Of a DNA stretch of 64,000 nucleotides, positions 55,710 to 64,000 are shown piece after piece. Each line of letters begins with the position of its first letter. Within the stretch, counting starts at the first letter, position 1. The stretch comes from Campylobacteraceae bacterium. GTDB lineage: Bacteria > Campylobacterota > Campylobacteria > Campylobacterales > Sulfurovaceae. The notes under the pieces were generated by a model. It saw only the letters and a list, made by a program, of their open reading frames with translations, did not search any database and was not told where the DNA came from. The stretch covers positions 1 through 64,000 of the forward strand of contig JALVWQ010000010.1 of assembly GCA_027034975.1 (NCBI GenBank), given 5' to 3'. Both the position numbers and the translations under genes were made by a program.

Positions 55710-56481
55710 AACCTGCAATCGAGAAGTTATCTGTATTCATCACCCCATGGTTAAAGCCAACGCTCATCCATTGAGCTATCAGTTTAGCAGATCTTGCAAC
55801 AAACTCCTTGAGCATAAGTGTTATGCGATCGTTCACATTTACCAAATGGGGATAGGACTCAGCTATAGCATACTCTAAAAGCTTATGAAGCTCTTTTAAC
55901 ATACCATTGTGAGCAAAGTACTCAAATGTACCTACTCGAATCCAGCTAGAAGAGGTTCGAAGTACTATTGCTCCTCGCTCCCACTCCTCTCGGTAGACAC
56001 TATGCGAAGAGTCGATAATCGCTAAAGCCCTTGTTGTTGGGATTTTGAGATTCTTCATCGCTTCGCTTATAAGGTATTCGCGAATCGAGCTTCTAAGAAC
56101 TGCTCTTCCATCGCCACTTCGGGAGTATTTTGTCTTCCCACTCCCTTTTAGTTGCAGATGTGTTTTCCCAATGGTACCTATATTGATGGCTCTCCCATCC
56201 CCTAAACTGGGGACAAAGTGTCCAAATTGGTGCCCTGCATAGAGCATTGCAAAGGGTTTTGAGCCCTTTAAGAGTCTACTGCCATTGACAATCTCTACAA
56301 ACTCTTGTGTAGAGAGCTCTTCTTTGTCTATTTCAAGCTCAATTGCTAGAGTACTATTGGCATCAATAAGCTCTGGAGCCTCTAGTGGGCTTGGAGTTGT
56401 AAAGTCGTAAAACGCTTCGCCTAGTTGTAGGTAGGGGTTAGTTACAGAGATTTCGCTAAGTTTCATAAAGAGTGCCTCCAA
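55693..56481 (-). pseudogene. selO: N-terminal half of SelO/YdiU, reading frame stops inside repeat A2
   Basis: LGDGRAINIGTIGKTHLQLKGSGKTKYSRSGDGRAVLRSSIREYL ... GFNHGVMNTDNFSIAG then YHRTK* encoded by the repeat end. Confidence 0.92.
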
Positions 56482-56512
56482 AGACTTGGAGAGTAAAAGA
56501 GAAAAGGGATAG

Positions 56513-57193
56513 TTATACCTTTACCTGAGAGACATTTGAAGAGAACTTATAACCTCTTCTTCGTACAGTATGGATCACTTGGAAGCCAAGTATACTTTTG
56601 AGCCGTTTTCTAATTTGGTTAATCGCAACCTCAACAGTGTTATCGCTTACATACTCTGGCTCTTCCCAAAGGGCATTAATAATTTCATCTTTCGAGAAAA
56701 CTCTTTGGTTTCGAAGGGCAAGATAGACTAAAATATCAAAAGTTTTCCCATTAAGCGAGACTATCTTATCGTCATACTCGATTCGCTTTTTAGCGATATC
56801 GATAGTCATCTTTCCAACTTCGATTTTTGTACCGTAGAGGTTACGCATATTTGCTAATACTCTTGCTGCAATAAGGTCGGCTTGGTCGGTATGGTCAAAG
56901 AGGACATCATCAACTTTAAGGTTAAAGAACTCCTCTTGTTTTTTCGGGTCTTCAGTAATAACGATAACTTTTGTATCTGGTTTTTTCTGCTTAATCTCTT
57001 TAACAAAACGCTCCATAGCGTATTTCATATTCTCATCGACAACTAGAATAAGTTCATAGTGTCGAAAATATGTAAAGTTTGTTGCATCATAAATATCTTC
57101 AGCACTATCTAAGATACAGATAAAGTAGTTAGAGATCTCTTTTTCTACCTCTTTAGCAAACTCTTCTGAAAAACCAATTGTCAATACTCTCAT
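56513..57193 (-). CDS. hsrA: HsrA-like orphan OmpR-family response regulator
   Basis: C-terminal winged helix ALWEEPEYVSDNTVEVAINQIRKRLKSILGFQVIHTVRRRGYKF; receiver domain lacks canonical phosphoacceptor pattern. Confidence 0.85.
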   Translation of the reverse strand: MRVLTIGFSEEFAKEVEKEISNYFICILDSAEDIYDATNFTYFRHYELILVVDENMKYAMERFVKEIKQKKPDTKVIVITEDPKKQEEFFNLKVDDVLFDHTDQADLIAARVLANMRNLYGTKIEVGKMTIDIAKKRIEYDDKIVSLNGKTFDILVYLALRNQRVFSKDEIINALWEEPEYVSDNTVEVAINQIRKRLKSILGFQVIHTVRRRGYKFSSNVSQVKV

Positions 57194-57389
57194 TTTATCC
57201 GCCGTACAACAAGATTTGTAGAAAATTTTTTAAGACAATACTCAATTTATTTGATAAAACTCTCTACACTTACTTATTTGTTTTTATTTATATAGCCATT
57301 ATCAATTTATATCTAAATAAACTTATCTAAAAATAAAAGCTACATATTCGGACGCAATTATAGCAAAAAATTTCAAAAAAAGCTAGTTT

Positions 57390-59015
57390 TCAGCTTTTTT
57401 GTTTTATAACAACTCGCTTAGGCTCTAAATGTTTGAGAAACTCTTTTACCATTGGTTCCTCCAAAAGAGAGTTTGGATCCTTATCTTTGCTTGCTTCGCT
57501 GTTAGATTGTGGCATGATACAGCTGTTAGTTTGAGCATTCTCTTCTATTACTTGAGTGCTCTCTTCGCTTTTTTCTGCTGGAGCTTCTTTAACTACTTTT
57601 TTTTTAGAGATATTTTCGATCTTAGTCTCTAGCCCAAAGATCTCTTCGACAAAGAGCTTAATGAGTGGCCAATGTTTAATAAGCATCTTCTTCTCTTCGC
57701 CTTCAACTGTTGACTCCCATGTTAAAGTGTTGTTTTCATAAGAGATAAAGGTGATATTCTCTTCGAAGAGTTTGCCTAAGTCGTAGTTTCGATCGTATAT
57801 CTTTTCGATGAGGGATTTAAATTTCAGCTCTGGGAGTGGTGTGCTCTCTACACTATTTTCGATTTTTGCTTCCGGCTGCAATGGAGCTTGGCTTGGCTCC
57901 TCAACTGGTGGTGTCTGCTCTGCAGTAGTGGTAACTCTTTGTGTGGGGCTAACACTAAGCTCGTTTTGTAACTTTTGGATCATCGAGTCGATAGTGTGAA
58001 TCTCCATTGCTTCGAGCATCTTAAAGAGTGTAAGCAGCAAGACAAAGTCGCCGCTACTTCCAATAGAGAGGAGGCGTTTCCCTTCTGCGAGTATCTTAAA
58101 GAATCGCTCTATGGTTAAAGTTGTAAGTTCTGGATCGCCACTTAAGAGTTTGTCTCGCAGGTAGAGCGTAAGTTCATCTATAATCATCTCTGCTTCATAC
58201 GATGCATACTCTTGCGTAAAGGCTATGACCTCATCTCTCTTCTTATTTAAAATGGCACTTATGAGACTATCAAGGACATCTGGATCCACAACACCAAGCA
58301 TGCTTGTTACGCTAGTGGTTTCAATTTTTCCATTGGAGTAGACGATTGCTTGGTCTAGTAGTGTAATGGCATCTCGCATTGAGCCTTGTGCATTTCGAGC
58401 AATTATATCGAGTGCCTCATCGCTATACTCTACGCCCTCTTGGCTCAAGATAAATGCAAGGTGTTTGCTAATTGTCTTTGGTGGGAGCTTTTTAAAGCGA
58501 AAGTGCTGCGTACGGCTAAGAATAGTTGCTGGTAGTTTTAGTGGATCTGTAGTAGCTAGAATAAACTTTACAAACTCTGGTGGCTCTTCGAGTGTTTTAA
58601 GAAGTGCATTAAAAGCTTGTACAGTTAGCATATGGACTTCGTCGATAATAAAGATTTTAAAGCGACCAATTGATGGCTTATATTTAGTATGCTCTATAAG
58701 CTCTTTAATATCTTCGATTCCCCGGTTACTAGCTGCATCCATCTCAATAATATCGATATGGCGACCCTCGTTTGCCATTTGGCACTGCTCGCAATTTTGG
58801 CAAGGGGTAGCAGTTGGTCCCTTTTCACAAAGGAGAGCCTTTGCAAAGATTCGAGCTGTAGAAGTTTTACCGCTTCCACGCAAGCCAGAGAAGAGATAAG
58901 CATGAGAGAGCTTTTGGCTCTCAAGTGCAAGCGAGAGGGTTTTCGAGACAGACTCTTGCCCTATAAGATCGCTAAATGTACTTGGTCGATATTTTCTTGC
59001 GAGTGCTAGTGCCAA
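57390..59015 (-). CDS. dnaX: DNA polymerase III subunit gamma/tau
   Basis: ALARKYRPSTFSDLIGQESV, FSGLRGSGKTSTARIFAKAL. Confidence 0.97.
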   Translation of the reverse strand: MALALARKYRPSTFSDLIGQESVSKTLSLALESQKLSHAYLFSGLRGSGKTSTARIFAKALLCEKGPTATPCQNCEQCQMANEGRHIDIIEMDAASNRGIEDIKELIEHTKYKPSIGRFKIFIIDEVHMLTVQAFNALLKTLEEPPEFVKFILATTDPLKLPATILSRTQHFRFKKLPPKTISKHLAFILSQEGVEYSDEALDIIARNAQGSMRDAITLLDQAIVYSNGKIETTSVTSMLGVVDPDVLDSLISAILNKKRDEVIAFTQEYASYEAEMIIDELTLYLRDKLLSGDPELTTLTIERFFKILAEGKRLLSIGSSGDFVLLLTLFKMLEAMEIHTIDSMIQKLQNELSVSPTQRVTTTAEQTPPVEEPSQAPLQPEAKIENSVESTPLPELKFKSLIEKIYDRNYDLGKLFEENITFISYENNTLTWESTVEGEEKKMLIKHWPLIKLFVEEIFGLETKIENISKKKVVKEAPAEKSEESTQVIEENAQTNSCIMPQSNSEASKDKDPNSLLEEPMVKEFLKHLEPKRVVIKQKS

Positions 59016-59100
59016 ATCGATGCTCCCTAATTTTATATAGCATTTTATAGTAAAAGAGCTTTAAGTCAAATTTGCACTCGCGAATAACAATTGCTCAAAA

Positions 59101-59121
59101 CTGAAAGCCTTAAACTTTCAG
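59101..59121 (-). terminator. putative terminator after the FadL-like gene
   Basis: CTGAAAG-TTTAAGG-CTTTCAG TTTT on minus strand. Confidence 0.55.
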
Positions 59122-59136
59122 CTTTTGGCTTTTTAA

Positions 59137-60324
59137 TTAGAATTTGTAGTTTAACTGAATAGAGATTCCAGTCTCCGCGTGTTTATTGCTAATCTTTGCC
59201 CCTGGCCCAAACATTGCACTTACATCTGCAGAAGATTTTTTGTTAAATCCATAGACTACAGTTACATCCATAGAGAAGTTTTTATTAAACTCATAGCTTC
59301 CACCGAGCGTTAAGTGGTTCTCTGCTGTTGCTGGGAATCCTAAGAGGTTAAACATATCTACTGCAGTCTTCATTGGAGAGTTGTAGATAGTTAAAGGGTT
59401 TTTTGCATGGTTGAAACCAGCTCTAATTGCCCATTTACCTGCGTTGTACTCATATCCAACTGCAAATACATTTTGGTCTTTCCATCCAAAATCTTTATAC
59501 CCTGCTGCTGAACCCCACTTAATCTTTTTATAATCTACTGCAATTGTGTGAGGTCCATGGTTGAAGCTTACACCTATACCAATCTCTGCTGGTTGATCCA
59601 GCTTATCACCGAAGTTTAGCCCAAATGGTGCAGTTGCAGCTGTGAGTGAGTGTGCATAATCCATTGAGATTTTACTCTTATAGACAGCCCCCACTTTAAG
59701 ACCATTTCGAAAGTCGTAAGTAGCACCTACCGATACACCGTAGCCTAAATCTTGGTTTTGACCATCGCCAACATTCATGCCGCCCATCATCGCAGGCATT
59801 TGGTAGTGAATATCGAGCGATCCATACTGCATAATTGGTGCAACACCAACACTGAAACCATTACCAAACTTATAGGCAACTGGTACTGCAAACTGCATTA
59901 ACTGGAGTGTTGTCTCCATCTTAAAGAGATCTGGGTGTTTTTTAAAGTCTGTACCCATTCCTGCAGTTCCCCACATACCAACACCAACATAGGTATTTGG
60001 TGATACTTGTGAAGCAATTGCAACGCCTGGGATAATGCTAAGGTCAGCAGCACTCTTATGCTCTAGAGGTGACATCTGTGTCTTAACAGTTGGCATAAAG
60101 ATTGTACCACCAAAGCTGATCTCAGTAGAAGCAACATCAGTAATGAGTGCTGGGTTTACAAGTGTAGACTCTGCTCCATGGCTGAGTGCAATACCTGCAC
60201 CACCCATTGCTCTTGTTTTTGCTCCAACACCTATAAGTGTATCTCCATTCGTTGCATAAAGTGCCGATGATGTGATAAAAGAGAGAGTAATAGCTCCCTT
60301 TATTGTAGTATTTAGTAATTTCAT
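59137..60324 (-). CDS. OmpP1/FadL/TodX family outer-membrane transporter
   Basis: GVGAKTRAMGGAGIALSHGAESTLVNPALIT; C-terminal QLNYKF. Confidence 0.92.
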   Translation of the reverse strand: MKLLNTTIKGAITLSFITSSALYATNGDTLIGVGAKTRAMGGAGIALSHGAESTLVNPALITDVASTEISFGGTIFMPTVKTQMSPLEHKSAADLSIIPGVAIASQVSPNTYVGVGMWGTAGMGTDFKKHPDLFKMETTLQLMQFAVPVAYKFGNGFSVGVAPIMQYGSLDIHYQMPAMMGGMNVGDGQNQDLGYGVSVGATYDFRNGLKVGAVYKSKISMDYAHSLTAATAPFGLNFGDKLDQPAEIGIGVSFNHGPHTIAVDYKKIKWGSAAGYKDFGWKDQNVFAVGYEYNAGKWAIRAGFNHAKNPLTIYNSPMKTAVDMFNLLGFPATAENHLTLGGSYEFNKNFSMDVTVVYGFNKKSSADVSAMFGPGAKISNKHAETGISIQLNYKF

Positions 60325-60542
60325 TATTGCTTCTCCTTCTAATATTTATATAGTGCTATTCTATAATAATATTGATAAAAAAAATACTTAAAGATAAGAT
60401 TTTCTAATATAAAAATATTTGTTTGTTTAAAATTGTAGCGTTTTGAAAAGAATAAGGGCTTGTTTAGCTAATCAAAATTGCTCTTTCGCTATAATTTGAA
60501 GAATTTATTTATTAGGTTAATAGAGTATATAGAGGAGCATGA

Positions 60543-62975
60543 GTGAGTTATAAACCAAGCGAGATAGAGGCTAAGTGGCAAGCTATATGGGAGAGCGAAC
60601 AAGCTTTTGAACCAAGTAGTGACCACACTTTACCAAAAAAGTATATATTGAGTATGTTTCCATACCCGAGTGGGCGTATCCATATGGGGCATGTGCGGAA
60701 CTACGCAATTGGCGATGCAATAGCAAGATTTTACAGAAAACAAGGCTACAATGTACTGCACCCTATGGGGTGGGATGCCTTTGGTATGCCAGCAGAGAAT
60801 GCAGCAATTAAACATAAGCGACACCCAAAAGAGTGGACATATGACAATATCGCCTATATGCAAAAGGAGCTGAGTGCATTAGGGCTTTCGTTTAGTAAAT
60901 CAAGAGAGCTTGCAACTTGTGACCCACTCTATACAAAGTGGGAGCAAGAGTTTATTATTAAGATGCTTGAGAGTGGTCTACTCTATAGAGAGAGCACAAC
61001 TGTAAACTGGTGCGAGAGCTGCCATACTGTCTTAGCAAACGAGCAGGTAGAAGAGGGGAAGTGTTGGCGTTGCGATAATGATGTTCTCTTAAAAGAGATG
61101 CCAGGATACTACTTAGATATTCTTAAATATGCCGATGAGCTACTTGATGATCTCAAGCTCTTAGAGGGCAAATGGCCAAACCAAGTGTTAACAATGCAGC
61201 GAAACTGGATAGGCAAATCGCAAGGGCTTGAGTTTGAGTTTGTGTTAAGTGATGCCTCTCAAGAGAAGTTGGGTGGTAAGTTTGATAAATATAGTGTATT
61301 TACAACAAGACCAGATACTATCTATGGAGTTACCTATTCAGCATTAGCACCAGAGCATCCAATCGTAGAGGAGCTTATAGCAAATGAGGCATTAGATGCT
61401 GATGTGATCGAAAAGATTAAAGTAATCCAAAATATGCCAGAAGTTGAGCGTGCAAAGCAAGATAAAGAGGGGTATCCACTTGGAATTAGTGTTATCCATC
61501 CACTTACGAAAGAGGAGATCCCTGTGTGGGTGGCTAACTTTGTTTTAGCAAGTTATGGTGGTGGTGCCGTTATGGCAGTACCTGCACACGACGAGAGAGA
61601 TTATGAGTTTGCTACAAAGTATGATTTCCCGATAAAAAGGGTTATTAGTGGTGGTGAATTACCATATACTAAAGAGGGAATCTTAGAGAACTCTGGAGAG
61701 TTTAATGGTATGCCAAACAAAGAGGCACAAAAGAAGATAATAGAACTCTTTGAGTCGCAAGGTTTAGGGCGTGGCACAACCAACTATAAGTTACGCAACT
61801 GGGGAGTGAGCCGCCAGCGATACTGGGGAGCACCAATTCCGTTTATTCACTGCCCATCGTGTGGTTTGGTTCCGGAGAAGTTAGAGAATCTTCCAGTTAC
61901 TTTGCCAGATGATGTAGAGATTACTGGCGAGGGGAACCCACTCGATAGCCACCCAACATGGAAGCACTGCAAGTGCCCTAAGTGTGGAGAGGATGCAACA
62001 AGAGAGACAGATACACTCGACACATTTGTACAGAGTAGTTGGTATCAATTGCGATATACGCTTGATCCTGCAAAGTGGGAGGAGATGGCACTCGATAGAG
62101 ACGATTGCAAATATTGGATGAATGTCGACCAGTATATTGGCGGTATTGAGCACGCAATTTTGCACCTTCTCTATGCAAGATTCTTTACAAAAGTGTTGCG
62201 AGACTTAGGCTATTGTGGTGTAGATGAGCCATTTGAGAGACTCTTAACGCAAGGGATGGTTCTTAAAGATGGGGCGAAGATGTCTAAATCGAAAGGGAAT
62301 ACAGTAGATCCAGATGCGATAGTAAAGGCGTATGGTGCAGATACTGCAAGACTCTTTATGCTCTTTGCTGCTCCACCACAAAAAGAGTTAGAGTGGAACG
62401 ATAGTGCCGTAGAGGGGGCCTTTAGATTCCTAAAGAGACTTTATGCTAAGAGTGAGCATGTAACAGAGAGTAGCTTGCCAGAGATTGACCACAACAGCTT
62501 AAGCGATGCAGAGAAAGAGGCAAGAGCAAAGGTTTATGAGGCACTCAAAAAAGGGTTTGAGGTCTATGAAGAGAGTTTCGCTTTTAATACTGTTATTGCA
62601 GCAGCTATGGAGGCTCTTAATGCTCTTGATAAGCAAGAAAATGCTCTTGTTTGGAGCGAAGGGTACTATATTCTACTACACCTTTTAGAGCCGATTGTAC
62701 CGCACATTGCAAGCGAATTGAGCGATAAACTCTTTAATAGAGAGAACCTCAAAGGGAAGATCCCTGTAAAAGAGGAGGTCTTTGTTAAATCTACTATCAC
62801 TTATGCGGTAACAATTAGTGGTAAGAAGCGAGCAGAGATAAAGGTGGATGCTTCTTTATCTAAAGATGGTATTATAGAGGAAGCAAAAAGCCATGTAGCA
62901 AAGTGGTTAGAGGGTAAAACAATAATAAAAGAGATATTTGTACCAAATAAGTTGGTTAATCTTGTAGTTAAATAA
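60543..62975 (+). CDS. leuS: leucyl-tRNA synthetase
   Basis: [37 protein letters not shown] start after AGGAG. Confidence 0.97.
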   Translation: MSYKPSEIEAKWQAIWESEQAFEPSSDHTLPKKYILSMFPYPSGRIHMGHVRNYAIGDAIARFYRKQGYNVLHPMGWDAFGMPAENAAIKHKRHPKEWTYDNIAYMQKELSALGLSFSKSRELATCDPLYTKWEQEFIIKMLESGLLYRESTTVNWCESCHTVLANEQVEEGKCWRCDNDVLLKEMPGYYLDILKYADELLDDLKLLEGKWPNQVLTMQRNWIGKSQGLEFEFVLSDASQEKLGGKFDKYSVFTTRPDTIYGVTYSALAPEHPIVEELIANEALDADVIEKIKVIQNMPEVERAKQDKEGYPLGISVIHPLTKEEIPVWVANFVLASYGGGAVMAVPAHDERDYEFATKYDFPIKRVISGGELPYTKEGILENSGEFNGMPNKEAQKKIIELFESQGLGRGTTNYKLRNWGVSRQRYWGAPIPFIHCPSCGLVPEKLENLPVTLPDDVEITGEGNPLDSHPTWKHCKCPKCGEDATRETDTLDTFVQSSWYQLRYTLDPAKWEEMALDRDDCKYWMNVDQYIGGIEHAILHLLYARFFTKVLRDLGYCGVDEPFERLLTQGMVLKDGAKMSKSKGNTVDPDAIVKAYGADTARLFMLFAAPPQKELEWNDSAVEGAFRFLKRLYAKSEHVTESSLPEIDHNSLSDAEKEARAKVYEALKKGFEVYEESFAFNTVIAAAMEALNALDKQENALVWSEGYYILLHLLEPIVPHIASELSDKLFNRENLKGKIPVKEEVFVKSTITYAVTISGKKRAEIKVDASLSKDGIIEEAKSHVAKWLEGKTIIKEIFVPNKLVNLVVK

Positions 62976-62988
62976 AAAGGAGAAGTGT

Positions 62989-63768
62989 ATGCGTTTTTTT
63001 ATGGCTGTTTTAGTAAGTTTACTCTTAAGTGCGTGTGGAGGGTATAAGCCAGCACCAGTTTATGCAAATGAGGTGTTTGAGAACCCTGTTATTATTAAGG
63101 TAAAGCTTGATCCAGAAGATCCGAGTGCTGGGGTATATCTGCAAGATACAATTGCACAACTTGCAGTAAATAGATTGAATTTAGTAGTTACTAAAAATGT
63201 GAATGAGGCGAAGAACTACATAGTTGTTAATAGCTATGCAATCAACACTTCTCCTGCAAATACAGATGAGAATGGGAATGTTATCCGATATAGTGTAAAT
63301 GCTGCTATTAAGTTTGCTATTAAAGATAAGATGGGATTCTGGAGTAAAAATATTGTAACGAATGAGTATGTTAATGTTCCTGCACAGACTGCTTTAGGTA
63401 GTGCCGAAAAAGAGAAAGCGGCAAAAGTTGCTATCAACAAAGCACTCGATAGTTTTGTTGTGGCTGTAATGGAGCGAAGTAAAAAGTTTAAAGCCGAAAA
63501 AGTAGAAGCAATGAAAAATGAGAAATCAGCAGAGAGTGTAGAAGTTGCTAAAGTTGAGCCAGTAGCTGTTGCAGCAACAGAGAGTGTAGAGGATATAAGT
63601 GTAGATACAACAACTCCTGTAAATAGCGAAGAGATAACTCCAGTTGAGAGTGAAAATATAACCATAGATGGAAGTGGTAGTGAGACTACAGAACCAATCC
63701 CTACAAAAGAGGATCAAATCTTTAATGCAGAAGATTTACAAGACCCTTTAGCACAAACAAGAGAGTAG
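62989..63768 (+). CDS. LptE-like LPS-assembly lipoprotein
   Basis: Lipobox LLSAC; position between leuS and folC as in other Campylobacterota. Confidence 0.7.
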   Translation: MRFFMAVLVSLLLSACGGYKPAPVYANEVFENPVIIKVKLDPEDPSAGVYLQDTIAQLAVNRLNLVVTKNVNEAKNYIVVNSYAINTSPANTDENGNVIRYSVNAAIKFAIKDKMGFWSKNIVTNEYVNVPAQTALGSAEKEKAAKVAINKALDSFVVAVMERSKKFKAEKVEAMKNEKSAESVEVAKVEPVAVAATESVEDISVDTTTPVNSEEITPVESENITIDGSGSETTEPIPTKEDQIFNAEDLQDPLAQTRE

Positions 63769-63783
63769 TCTCTTACTATCTCT

Positions 63784-64000
63784 ATGGAGCTACAAGAGTT
63801 ACTAGAGAGTAAACCACTCTACTATAAAGAGTTCGATCCCAATCGAATTGTAGAGGCGTACAAACTTCTTCGACCCCATATTAAGCACCCCCAAAGGGTG
63901 CAGCTTATTGGTACCAATGGCAAAGGTAGTACAGGGCGAGCCATGGCACATATGGCTGCAAAGAGTTCACTGCGTGTTGGGCATTGCACCTCTCCACATA
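63784..64000 (+). CDS. folC: folylpolyglutamate/dihydrofolate synthase, 5' part (runs off window)
   Basis: MELQELLESKPLYYKEFDPNRIVEAYKLLRPHIKHPQRVQLIGTNGKGSTGRAMAHMAA; not in ORF track. Confidence 0.85.
   Translation, partial: MELQELLESKPLYYKEFDPNRIVEAYKLLRPHIKHPQRVQLIGTNGKGSTGRAMAHMAAKSSLRVGHCTSPH

Noticed and set aside
55419-55754. 111-aa plus-strand ORF over repeat A2
   Set aside because: Entirely made of the palindromic element and antisense selO flanks; no coding signal
56513-57193. Response regulator lacking the usual phosphoacceptor, considered as novel
   Set aside because: This is the known epsilonproteobacterial orphan regulator HsrA, for which atypical receiver domains are established
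58366-58899. 177-aa plus-strand ORF antisense to dnaX
   Set aside because: Ser-rich antisense shadow of a conserved coding sequence; no RBS or homology pattern

Overview
This window is Campylobacterota (Epsilonproteobacteria) chromosome. Most of it is conserved housekeeping genes: obgE-proB-fmt-birA-parA-parB-atpF'FHAGDC-exbB-exbD-tolA-tolB-cpoB-slyD; icd-mdh-fumarase; nudH-lysC-hobA-holB-folP; tatB-tatC-queA; ligA-tlyA-ribF; dnaX; leuS-lptE-folC. There is one tRNA-Ser and one SRP RNA. The least ordinary material is non-coding. (1) Two elements of about 271 bp (4080-4350 and 55439-55709) have about 31-33 bp terminal inverted repeats and fold into the same three-way junction. Their arm-tip motif ACTAGCC-N-GCTAAT is conserved while the stem sequences differ. 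One copy splits selO between its NTDN and DYG motifs, and removing 270 bp rejoins the gene in frame. (2) A second dispersed palindromic family has copies at 2033, 17672 and 35914, plus a possible half-copy near 576. (3) A 266-bp array of 38 heptamers lies between ridA and icd, organised in blocks (AAAGCAG, AAAGCTT, AATGCTT, AATTCAT, AATTCTT). Shorter degenerate period-7 AAGCNNA runs occur at 6545, 17576, 40840 and 59104. Other notable points: a WYL/HTH regulator frameshifted at an A7 tract; an AT-rich two-gene insertion between metY and metX; no pal gene between tolB and cpoB; and an unlisted 53-aa Cys-rich ORF. All calls were made by eye from the sequence and the ORF track. No searches or folding programs were run.
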